Shown here: positions 46,298-54,728 of the stretch, one piece after another
Layout: each line of letters opens with the position of its first letter
Numbering within the stretch: position 1 is the stretch's first letter
Program-made: the position numbers and the translations under genes
DNA from: Mucilaginibacter sp.
GTDB taxonomy: Bacteria > Bacteroidota > Bacteroidia > Sphingobacteriales > Sphingobacteriaceae
Direction of reading: 5' to 3'
NCBI RefSeq assembly: GCF_025362475.1
Contig: NZ_JANYGH010000063.1
Location: 1 to 64,000 of the forward strand
DNA length: 64,000 nt
Notes under the pieces: model-generated
Told to the model about the DNA's origin: nothing
Database searches by the model: none
Seen by the model: the letters and a program-made list of their open reading frames with translations, nothing else

Positions 46298-46406
46298 TTA
46301 GGTAATTACGTTGTTTTTATACGCATTTAGCATCCCGGTACTTAGTTATTGTAACATGAAAGTTTCAATTTGCAAGTGGGTTCGCTGATTAAATGAATCG
46401 CTTTTT

Positions 46407-46414
46407 TAACTTTG
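46407..46414 (+). promoter_or_regulatory. Candidate -7 element just before a start codon
   Basis: TAACTTTG fits TAnnTTTG and ends only four bases before the ATG at 46419. If used, transcription would begin at or beside the start codon, giving a leaderless message. Confidence 0.4.
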
Positions 46415-46418
46415 CGGC

Positions 46419-46640
46419 ATGACAGAGCAAGACCTGATAGCCTACTTAGAAGCAGCAACATTACCTGAAACCCTACGCCTTGATAGGGCAACCACCCAAC
46501 TTGATGTTAAAGAAGCTGTAAAAAGGAATATCGAACAGATGACGTCAGATGTTAAAGATGGAAATGCGAAACACCGGTTAACCAGGATATGGTATGCCCT
46601 TGAAAATCCATATAACGGACCAGAAATACCTCGTTTTTAA
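46419..46640 (+). CDS. Small protein of unknown function
   Basis: This 73-residue protein has an acidic, helical N terminus (MTEQDLIAYLEAATLPETLR), then LDRATTQLDVKEAVKRNIEQ, and ends HRLTRIWYALENPYNGPEIP-Arg-Phe. I believe similar short proteins with this ending are common in sphingobacteria (perhaps the family labelled DUF6965, from memory and unverified). It has no signal peptide or membrane span, so it is probably cytosolic. The codon pattern and a well-placed -7 element support a real gene. No function can be assigned. Confidence 0.7.
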   Translation: MTEQDLIAYLEAATLPETLRLDRATTQLDVKEAVKRNIEQMTSDVKDGNAKHRLTRIWYALENPYNGPEIPRF

Positions 46641-46897
46641 TATCCCCGCTCAATTTTACCAATTTTAAATAGCATCTCTCAGTTTTAACGGACTTAGGGC
46701 TCATTGTTTTCATTTTTAAATGAAAAAACTACTGACCGCCTTTTGATTAACTATTTTGTAATAAAATGGATAGAGAGTCAAATTAAAGTCATAATAGTTA
46801 AGGTGTTTTTCTGAATTTTAATCAGCCCCTGCAAAGTTTCATTCAAATTTTCGGCGAAAATATTGATAGCAAAATCCTGGTAAAGGAGGCTTTTTAA

Positions 46898-46951
46898 TTG
46901 ATCATTTTGGCTGTATTGCTGTTAAGCTTTTGTTACTTTAATTTAAAGTAA
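46898..46951 (+). CDS. Possible 17-residue hydrophobic peptide
   Basis: The TTG-initiated frame reads MIILAVLLLSFCYFNLK and ends at TAA. AAAGGAGG at 46882-46889 sits eight bases before the start, an unusually good Shine-Dalgarno sequence for Bacteroidota, where such sites are weak. A terminator follows 36 bases later. The peptide would be a single short membrane segment. It may equally be chance, since the frame is very short. Confidence 0.25.
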   Translation: MIILAVLLLSFCYFNLK

Positions 46952-46986
46952 TCGGTTAGTAATTAATATTTTGACTTCTCAAGGAA

Positions 46987-47021
46987 AAGGGAAAATACCT
47001 CGCGTGTTTTCCCTTTTTTTT
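46987..47021 (+). terminator. Intrinsic terminator before susC
   Basis: A 9-bp stem (AAGGGAAAA at 46987-46995 pairing with 47007-47015) and an 11-base loop are followed by a run of eight T (47014-47021). It ends plus-strand transcripts from the small genes upstream and insulates susC. Confidence 0.75.
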
Positions 47022-47228
47022 AGTTAATTAAATTAACCGCCTTTCTGTTAAGCCGAAGATTTTCGCGCGGCCGATAACGAAATAAAATATGGTTTGTTGT
47101 GTCATTTAAATAAAATAAATCGTCAAGGTTAACAAAGTATAGTCGTAGGAAATATTGCAAAATTTTATTTTGCTTTGCGCTATGTACCCGTTGTGTTTAC
47201 CGGGATAACTATTAATTAATTTATTTCA

Positions 47229-50200
47229 ATGAAAAAAGGTTTACTACTTATTTTGTGCAATTTTTTATTGGCTGCAACCCAGCTATTTGCGCAAAGCCAT
47301 GCCGTTAATGGTGTGGTAACAGCTCAAGATGATGGCTTACCTCTACCGGGAGTAAGCGTAAAAGTAAAAGGAACGAACATTGGCGCCCAAACCGGTGCAG
47401 ATGGCAAATACTCACTAAATGTTGCTAATAATGCAACACTTGTATTTAGCTTTATTGGGTACAGTGCCCAGGAAGTTCCTGTTGGTAACAAAAACAATTT
47501 AAACGTAGTTCTGGTACCGGCCAGCCATGGTTTAAATGAGGTTATTGTTACCGCTTTAGGTATTTCGCGCCAGCAAAAATCATTGGGTTATGCTGCCCAG
47601 GCGGTTAAAGGTGATGATTTATCGGTAACAAAGCAATCTGACCTTAACACGGCCTTAGCCGGCAAAATTGCCGGTGTACAGGTACTTGGCGGTTCGGGCG
47701 CAAAATTTGGTACTTCTACCATCCGTATCCGTGGCGTTAACTCCCTATCGGGCGGTAATCCCATTTATGTGGTTAATGGTGTGGTTACAGATCCAAATGC
47801 GGTAAATAATGATGATATTGAATCATTAACAGTTTTAAAGGGCCCGGCAGCTACTGCGCTATACGGTCAGCGTGCTTCAGAAGGCGCGGTGGTTATCTCC
47901 CTTAAAAAAGGTGCTGATAGAGGAGTTGGCGTTTCATTTAATCAGTCAACAACCTTTGAAAAAGTTTACCAGCTTCCTGAGTACCAGAACGAATATGGTG
48001 GTGGTACAAGTTTAAACTGGAAGACTTACACTTATGATCCTGGAAACTCACCCGCATCAAACGCAAATTTTAATGGAGTTAAATATTATGATTATGGTGT
48101 TGATGAAAGCTGGGGCCCTAAACTTGATGGAACCTTGTACGCACCATGGTATTTCTGGGATCCAACTAATCCTGGCTATGGTAAATTAAAACCCTTTGTG
48201 GCTCAGCCAAACAACGTTCGTGATTTTTACCGTACGGGTGTTACTGCAAATACAAATGCAGCGTTTTCAAAAGCCAGTGATAATTATAACTTCCGGGTTT
48301 CATACACTAACATTGAACGTACAGGTATTACGCCTAACAGTGATCAAAAACGCAATAACGTTGGTTTAAACGGCGAACTTAAGTTAACAAAAAGATTAAC
48401 TGTAAGCGCCAATATAAACTTTTCACAAATCAATTCAAACAATGTTCCCCAGGAAGGTTATGGAACGCAAACAGCCGGATCATTCAGCCAATGGTTTCAC
48501 AGGGATACTGAAATTGGTCAGCTGAAAAATTACAAGAGAGCCGACGGAACGTATACATCATGGAATATTATTAGCCCTGATGATCTTTCACCTCATTACT
48601 GGGACAATCCGTACACCGAGGCTTATGTAAATACTTCTAAGTCAAACAGCAATCGTATATACGGTAATCTTACAGCATCTTACCAGTTCACTAAAGACCT
48701 TTCTCTTTCGGTTATAGCCCGGGAAGATCTTTTGAACAGGGATGACAATTCACGAGTAGGTTCAGGTACTATCAATGTGGATTCATATTCACAAAGCCAG
48801 TATACTTATAAAGAGAATAATTATGTGGCTAATTTGAACTACAGCCATGTTTTTCATGATCTATCAGTAAAAGCTGGTTTATATGCAGAAAGTCGCCAGG
48901 ATCGTTACCTGTACACCAGCGGAAATACTAACGGCGGTTTGGCTATACCCGGACTATATACTCTTGGTAACTCAATTGATGCGCCAACAGCACTTAGTTA
49001 TAATGCTTTAACCCGTGTTAATAGTTATTATGGTTACACCTCATTTGGCTATAAAGACTTTTTATATCTTGATTTTAACGCCCGTAATGATAATTCATCT
49101 ACGCTGCCTGTTAATAATAATTCTTACTGGTATGGTGGTCTTTCCGGCTCATTTGTTTTCTCGGAACTTTTACCTAAAACGACATTCTTACGTTTGGTAA
49201 ATTAAGATTATCAGCTGCAAAAATTGGTTCTGATGCTTCGCCGTACCAGGTTTATCAGATTTATAACTTATCTACAACTCCACACGGAGGAGATCCGATC
49301 CAAACCGTACCAAATACCCTTCCAAATGCTAACTTAAGGCCTACACTTTCTACCGCTTTTGAAATAGGTACAGAGCTGCGTTTTATAAAAGATAGGATCA
49401 GGTTTGATTTTAACTATTACACCCGCAATACCAAAGACCAGATATTGCCATTACCAGTTAACGGAACTTCAGGTTATTCGGTTGCGGTAATTAATGCAGG
49501 TGAAATTAAAAATAACGGTATAGAAATAACATTGGGCGGCACGCCGGTAAAAACAAAAGAATTTACCTGGAATGCAGATTTCAACGTTGCGTTTAACCGG
49601 AATAAAGTAGTTTCAATATTCCCTGGCATAAACAGCTTACAGGTATCACCTGATGGTGCAGGCGGTTATGGCCTTGCTGGTGGTAACCAGGCTGCAGGTG
49701 CAAAAAGCTTTGGATTTGTTGGTTCTCCAAGCTTTGGTGTTAACGGCGTATTAGGTCAGTCTTATGGTCAAATCATTGGCTCAGGCTTCACCCGTGATAC
49801 TAAAGGCAACATTGTAGTTGATCAAACTGGTATGCCTGTAGTAAACAATTCTGTTAATTTAGGTAGTATGCTGCCAAGCTATACCGGTGGTTTTACTAAC
49901 TCATTTAATTATAAGGGAGTAGTAGTAGCTTTTTCTCTTGATTTTCAGAAAGGCGGAAAATTTGTTTCTGTTACTGAGCAAAACTTAAACGGATCCGGAC
50001 TTGGAGCTGAAACAGTTGGAAACAATGCAAAAGGAAATCCAGTACGTAATGACGTAGCTAATGGCGGTGGTACACTGGTACAGGGTGTTCATGCAGATGG
50101 TACTCCTAATACTACCTACGTAAATACGCGTCAGTTATATGAGCAGGTATATAGCCAGATATGGGAAAAATACACATTTGATGCTTCTTATGTTAAATTA

Positions 50201-50413
50201 AGAGAAGTTAGTGTAGGTTATTCATTTTCTAAAAAAATGCTGGGAAGACTTCCATTCCAATCGGCTTATTTTGGCGTAACCGCGCAAAACCCCTGGTTAA
50301 TTTATTCCAAAGTTAAAGGTGTTGATCCGTCACAACTGCAAACATCTTTTTATGAAGGTGGACAGTTGCCTAACACAAGAAATTTAGGCGTCAACCTTAA
50401 ACTAACTTTCTAA
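47229..50413 (+). pseudogene. SusC/RagA TonB-dependent transporter, frameshifted
   Basis: This outer membrane nutrient importer would be about 1060 residues when joined. The N-terminal part (47229-49205) has a signal peptide (about 1-21, ending LFAQ), a CarboxypepD_reg-like domain (about 22-110), and a plug with VTALGISRQQKSLGYA and VVNGVVTDPNAV. It runs into a TAA at 49203 after LPKTTFLRLVN. Reading one base back from 49190 restores TFGKLRLSAAKIGSDAS and continues the beta-barrel to NLGVNLKLTF at 50413. A single missing base near 49188-49190 explains it. The site has no slippery heptamer, so either it is a real inactivating mutation or a sequencing error. susD follows after 13 bases. Confidence 0.85.
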
Positions 50414-50426
50414 TAAGCTCAAAATC

Positions 50427-51917
50427 ATGAAAAAAATATTCAATATAAGTAAATATATTATTGGGGCCGGTGTAGTTATCCTGTCCTCATGTAAAGTGGG
50501 GGGCGATGTAAACGTTAATCCCAACCAATCGCCAAATGCTCAAACGGGCTATATGCTAAGCAGCGCCATACAGTTTTTGGGTGGTGTAAACGGAGCTGGC
50601 GCCACAACTAATATCAATTCCTTCGCGGGCGAGTTATATTCGCAATACTTGTCTGAAACGTTTTACACCAATGAGTCATTGTTTTCATTAAAACAATACG
50701 ATTATCAAAACTACTACACAGGACCATTACAGGATCTGAAAACGGTTATTACTGTAAATACAGACCCGGCGAAGAAAAGTCTGGAAACAACAACCAGATA
50801 CGGTTCAAATAATAACCAGATTGCTTCGGCACGTATACTTACCGCATTTATCTATCTGACTATGACCGACAGGTGGGGAGATATACCTTACACCCAGGCA
50901 TTAAGCGGATCAGCTAATTTTTCACCGGTATTTGATGCTCAAAAGGACATCTATCCATCTTTAATGAAAGAACTGGATGAAGCCCAAAAGCAATTCGATG
51001 ACGGGCCGGCATTAACAGGTGATATTCTATTTCATGGTAACAACAATAAATGGAAACACTGGGCAAACTCATTGCACGCTATCATGGCTTTAAGGTTGTC
51101 AAAGGTAGATCCGGCAACAGGTCGTACCGAATTTGCAAAAGCAGTTGCCGGTGGGTTGATGATATCAAACGAGGATAACGTATCTTATACTTATTTGGCA
51201 GCACAAACAAACGAAAATCCATATTTTAATAACTATCGTAATCGCTATGATTATGCGGTTAGTAGTTTGGTAGTAAATACATTGCAAGGTTTTAATGATC
51301 CCCGTTTACCGGTTTACGTTGCTCCAACAGTATCTAAAACCTACGTTGGCTTACCTTATGGCACCTATGGTGATAAACTTGGTGATTATAGCGCAGGTAC
51401 CAGGGATAAACCGGGTAATGTATCATTAATAGGCCTGACTGTATCAAATCAGGATTCTCCAACTATCTGGACTTCCTATGCCCAGGTATTATTTACGGAG
51501 GCTGAGGCTGCTCATTTAGGTTGGATTGCTGGCGGCGATGGCGCTGCCGCTGATTTTTACAACCAGGGTATAACCGCGTCTTTAACGCAGAATGGTATAA
51601 GTGCAGGTGATGCTGCAACTTACCTGGCGCAAGCTTCGATAAAGTTCTCGGCTAACACTGCTCTTGAACAAATATTACTGCAAAAATGGATCGCCGGCTT
51701 TTTAAGTAATGGCTGGGAGTCATGGGCGGAATACCGCAGAACAGGCTTGCCTAAATTGCTTGATCCTGTTCCGGGATCATTAAGTCCGGGTCAGAAAATT
51801 CCGCGCAGGCAGCAATATCCGCAAACAGAGCATGATTTAAATCTGACTAATTATAATAATGTTATTTCACGTCAAGGTCCTGATGCATTGGATACCAGGG
51901 TTTGGTGGGATAAATAA
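50427..51917 (+). CDS. SusD/RagB-family nutrient-binding outer membrane lipoprotein
   Basis: This 496-residue surface lipoprotein forms the lid on the SusC channel. The lipoprotein signal ends VVILSSC near residue 22. SusD-like features include the TPR-type region ARILTAFIYLTMTDRWGDIPYTQAL, the segment NNNKWKHWANSLHAIMALRLSKVDP and a C-terminal ILLQKWIAGFLSNGWESWAEYRRTGLPKL-like motif (around residues 411-440). It matches the SusD/RagB subgroup with about 500 residues. No glycoside hydrolase or sensor lies beside the pair, so the ligand cannot be inferred. Confidence 0.93.
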   Translation: MKKIFNISKYIIGAGVVILSSCKVGGDVNVNPNQSPNAQTGYMLSSAIQFLGGVNGAGATTNINSFAGELYSQYLSETFYTNESLFSLKQYDYQNYYTGPLQDLKTVITVNTDPAKKSLETTTRYGSNNNQIASARILTAFIYLTMTDRWGDIPYTQALSGSANFSPVFDAQKDIYPSLMKELDEAQKQFDDGPALTGDILFHGNNNKWKHWANSLHAIMALRLSKVDPATGRTEFAKAVAGGLMISNEDNVSYTYLAAQTNENPYFNNYRNRYDYAVSSLVVNTLQGFNDPRLPVYVAPTVSKTYVGLPYGTYGDKLGDYSAGTRDKPGNVSLIGLTVSNQDSPTIWTSYAQVLFTEAEAAHLGWIAGGDGAAADFYNQGITASLTQNGISAGDAATYLAQASIKFSANTALEQILLQKWIAGFLSNGWESWAEYRRTGLPKLLDPVPGSLSPGQKIPRRQQYPQTEHDLNLTNYNNVISRQGPDALDTRVWWDK

Positions 51918-51942
51918 GCAAATTGATATTGCACAATAAATA

Positions 51943-51980
51943 AAAAGGGCTGGATCAGGTAAAATTGATCCGGCCCTTTT
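51943..51980 (+). terminator. Strong intrinsic terminator after susD
   Basis: Positions 51943-51957 pair with 51966-51980 over 15 bp, including one T-G wobble, with an 8-base loop. The stem has a GGGC/GCCC core flanked by A4 and T4. It lies 25 bases after the susD stop and marks the end of the susCD unit. Confidence 0.88.
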
Positions 51981-52313
51981 ATTTGGAAAATTAAAATTTC
52001 CTTTCGGCGGAATGAATAAAAAGAAACGATCACTTTTTGCCCTTATTGGATAAATCTTCAATATCCTTCTTTTAACTTATTTAGTAGATTAATGAGCGTT
52101 GTATTGATCGAAATTGCTCATTTAAGTGCTTTCATTGCCTGGTATATTACCTCACATAATTAAAAGTTAATCTGGTTTAATTTGGAGTTATTTTTTGCCC
52201 TAATTATATACTAACCGGGCGGGCACTTCGTTTAAATTATAACTTTTATAATCTATCAACACCCATGCTATTTTACCGGTGATTCTATTGTTTATTGATA
52301 AAAAATAAAGTCT
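51981..52313. other. Intergenic region before lone receiver gene
   Basis: No gene is visible. A weak stem of about 7 bp (AATGAGC and its complement) lies near 52090-52122. The promoter of the receiver gene must be here, but I could not pick out a consensus -7 element. Confidence 0.4.
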
Positions 52314-52706
52314 ATGGAAACGATCTTGGTACAAGAGAATGATCTCGGTACTTTGGAGGCAGTCACTGAGGCCTTGCAAATGGAGGGCTTTCGGGTTTAC
52401 AGTTTAACCGACTGCAATGATAACGTCCTGGACATGATCAGGCGTCATCACCCAAGGCTTGTATTGCTTGACTGCTGGCTTTTTAATCATTCGGGTAAAC
52501 AGGTTTGCCAGTGGATCAAGGCGCATTTCCGGCGCCTGCCAGTGGTCGCTTTAAGCTGCGATGATCAAATTGATGTACATTACCGGGAACTGGGTTTTGA
52601 TGACTATCTTAAAAAACCGTTTGACCTGGATCAGCTTTACTACGTAGTTAGGAAACAGTTAACATGGCATAGGCGAAAAAAGAAATACACCGAACTGACG
52701 TTATAA
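52314..52706 (+). CDS. Stand-alone response regulator receiver domain
   Basis: This 130-residue protein consists of one CheY-like receiver domain. Asp53 in VLLDCWL is the phospho-acceptor, Ser81 in VVALSCD the switch residue and Lys101 in YLKKPF the conserved lysine. The acidic pocket is QEND (7-10). There is no output domain; a short basic tail (TWHRRKKKY) follows. It may serve a phosphorelay or bind a partner, and the PAS kinase at 54729 is the nearest candidate. No partner is proven. Confidence 0.9.
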   Translation: METILVQENDLGTLEAVTEALQMEGFRVYSLTDCNDNVLDMIRRHHPRLVLLDCWLFNHSGKQVCQWIKAHFRRLPVVALSCDDQIDVHYRELGFDDYLKKPFDLDQLYYVVRKQLTWHRRKKKYTELTL

Positions 52707-52960
52707 ATACTTGAGTCAGTTAGTCAGCCCATTTTAATGGTCATTGCCGCATTGATGATTTGTCTAATCAAAGGAAATTCCGGGGAGTATAAGATGATAA
52801 TGAGTATCGAACCTGCACATGCTAATGGCAGGCTGAAAATTATCATCGCCATAAAAAAGGAAATGAATATTTTGATCAGTCAATCGAGATCAAATAAGCG
52901 GTCACAAATCCATTCTCGTTTAACCATGCACTGTTTACCAGCGCTTTAATTCTTTATACC

Positions 52961-53137
52961 ATGTTAATCAGCAAAGATAAAAGCAAAGAAAAAGATGAAG
53001 CAAAGCCTGCAATACATCTGGCTACCGATTGGCCACTTTGCGAAAAAGATGAACAGGCCATCGCGATAGAGCATACCAAAATACTTCAAAAGGAAGCGTT
53101 GGATAGATGGGAACGTTTAAGAACAAAGAGACACTAA
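52961..53137 (+). CDS. Small charged protein of unknown function
   Basis: An ATG-initiated frame of 58 codons begins MLISKDKSKEKDEAKPAIHL, continues with ATDWPLCEKDEQAIAIEHTK and ends RWERLRTKRH. It is strongly charged and predicted helical, without signal peptide or membrane span. It stands alone on the plus strand between the receiver gene and the AraC remnant. Amino-acid use looks like a coding sequence, but I do not recognise a family. Confidence 0.45.
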   Translation: MLISKDKSKEKDEAKPAIHLATDWPLCEKDEQAIAIEHTKILQKEALDRWERLRTKRH

Positions 53138-53282
53138 TTAAATTTTACTTGTTAAAATTAAAGTGGTGCGATTCAACTGTTTTATTCGCAGGTATCAAAG
53201 AAAGCCAGTGACTATTTGACTTCAACTAAATGCCCGTACGGTTTTTAATGTTTAACGATCAACATCGGTAACGTGGTTTACA

Positions 53283-53600
53283 TCACCAGGCTGTTTTTTT
53301 ATAAGCACCTGGGGGTTGCCCGGTAATCTTTTTAAAGATCCTTGAAAAATAGGATAAATTCTCGAAGCCTGTTTCGGCTGCTATGTCATAAAAAGACAGG
53401 TTGGTGGTAGTAAGTAACAATTGCGCCCGCTCTATTCGTTTGACTTGTATATAGCTTAATGGCCGCTCTCCGGTATTTTCATAAAACAGGCGCGAAAAAT
53501 AATCTGCGTTGTGATACAGCCGCTAAACAGGTTAACTGATTTTTTGCCCGCAAGGTTCTGCAGGTAGATAATATTTGTAGGTCGCTATCCGTTATAAACC
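53283..53600 (-). pseudogene. AraC-family regulator remnant
   Basis: Reading the minus strand, an AraC-type DNA-binding domain ends at the TGA at 53283-53285. Clear pieces are ADYFSRLFYENTGERPLSYI, QVKRIERAQLLL, FYDIAAETGFENLSYFSRIF and KKITGQPPGAYKK. Upstream of about 53515 the frame breaks: YLQNLAGKKSVNL, typical of the preceding helix, is in another frame. No sensor domain or start can be found beyond about 53600. It is therefore a decayed regulator missing its N terminus, with at least one frameshift. Confidence 0.7.
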
Positions 53601-53841
53601 AAGTGATTAAGTGATAGAAATCATTTTTTTAAATTGATATAAACTGCATATTTGTATACGAAGCCAACTCGTTCTGAACAGGTGATTAATATAAAATAAT
53701 GATTGCAGAACAGAAGCTTCAAAACCTATCCTGATCCATGAATACGTTGCAATAGATAATTTAAACTTACCCAGATCACGACAGTTGATGGCAGGACCCG
53801 GCTGCACAATACCAGGTGGATTTACATAAATTTTGATAATT

Positions 53842-54705
53842 ATGAAAACGATCCTTGTTCTGACAGATTTTTCTGACAATGCTGCTCATGCAGCTCAATC
53901 CGCACTGAATCTTGCCGTAATGATCCATGCTGATGTTTTATTATTTAATGCTTATCAAACTATCCCGGTGAGCAATTATTATATCGGCGCGCCATGGGGA
54001 GGAGAGTCCCCCTCTTATTGGGAAGATCATAGCGAAAGCAACATCCAGACTTTTCAGAAACATCTGGAGCCATTGATCAACAAAGTACATCCGGAGCAAT
54101 TTAAACCAGCCATTAGCACCTTATGCCGGGAAGGAAATTTAGGAGAGCTTGTAAATGAAATTGTTCAACAGAAAAACATTGGGTTGATTGTGATGGGGTC
54201 GCGATCTGACAATGCTTTTGAACACATCTTTTCTGGCAGTGATACCTATGCTGTAATTGAGCACGCCAGTTGCCCGGTTTTGATCTTAAGGGAAAAAATG
54301 GAGTTAACACAGCTTGGCAAAATAGTGTTTGCAAGCAACTTTAGTCCTGAAGATATTAAAAGCCTCCAATACCTGGTAAAACTTGGTGAACTGTTCAATA
54401 CAAAGTTGGAGTTGGTGCATATCATGCCATCAGAAAGTCTCGGAACGGCAACAAACGAAGGGGAAGTAGAGTTTATGAAGCAAGTGGCTGCACTAAACTA
54501 TCCGCATATTACTTTTAAAAATGTTAAGGGGAAAGAGGTGGTTGAAAGGCTCAATCACTTATGTGAAGAAGAACAAGCAAATGCGCTTGCCATCGTCCAC
54601 CACAAACATTCATTTTTTATACGGATGTTGAAACAAAGCCTTGCCCATCAGGCACTGGATAAACAAAAAATACCTCTGCTGGTATTTTCCGCTAAAATGG
54701 ATTAA
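53842..54705 (+). CDS. Tandem universal stress protein (UspA family)
   Basis: This 287-residue protein has two Usp domains. The first begins MKTILVLTDFSDNAAHAAQ and has GLIVMGSRSDNAFEHIFSGS, the ATP-binding GxG-type motif. The second covers about residues 150-285 (GKIVFASNFSPEDIKSL) and is more divergent, with HHKHSFFIRML in place of the usual motif. Such double Usp proteins in Bacteroidota act in the cytoplasm during stress. I chose the ATG at 53842 over the TTG at 53833. It is convergent with the PAS kinase gene. Confidence 0.93.
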   Translation: MKTILVLTDFSDNAAHAAQSALNLAVMIHADVLLFNAYQTIPVSNYYIGAPWGGESPSYWEDHSESNIQTFQKHLEPLINKVHPEQFKPAISTLCREGNLGELVNEIVQQKNIGLIVMGSRSDNAFEHIFSGSDTYAVIEHASCPVLILREKMELTQLGKIVFASNFSPEDIKSLQYLVKLGELFNTKLELVHIMPSESLGTATNEGEVEFMKQVAALNYPHITFKNVKGKEVVERLNHLCEEEQANALAIVHHKHSFFIRMLKQSLAHQALDKQKIPLLVFSAKMD

Positions 54706-54728
54706 ACATTCAGTTTTTTTTATACTAT

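Larger units (their letters stand above)
46641..47228. other. Intergenic region between small protein gene and susC
   Basis: This 588-base region has no ORF above 60 codons. It contains a possible 17-residue hydrophobic peptide frame (46898-46951) after a strong Shine-Dalgarno-like sequence, a good intrinsic terminator (46987-47021), and about 200 AT-rich bases that must hold the susC promoter. I found no exact TAnnTTTG element on the plus strand there. Confidence 0.5.

Noticed and set aside
46641..47228. tRNA or other structured RNA gene in the gap
   Set aside because: No cloverleaf or CCA-like end could be drawn; only a terminator and a tiny frame are supported.
49185..49206. Programmed -1 frameshift in susC
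   Set aside because: The site lacks an X-XXY-YYZ slippery heptamer, and SusC proteins are not known to need frameshifting.
52737..52949. 70-codon frame after the receiver gene
   Set aside because: No recognisable sequence features; the nearby 58-codon frame at 52961 looks more like a gene.
53607..53879. 90-codon minus-strand frame overlapping the Usp gene start
   Set aside because: Overlaps a clear gene on the other strand and shows no AraC or other domain.
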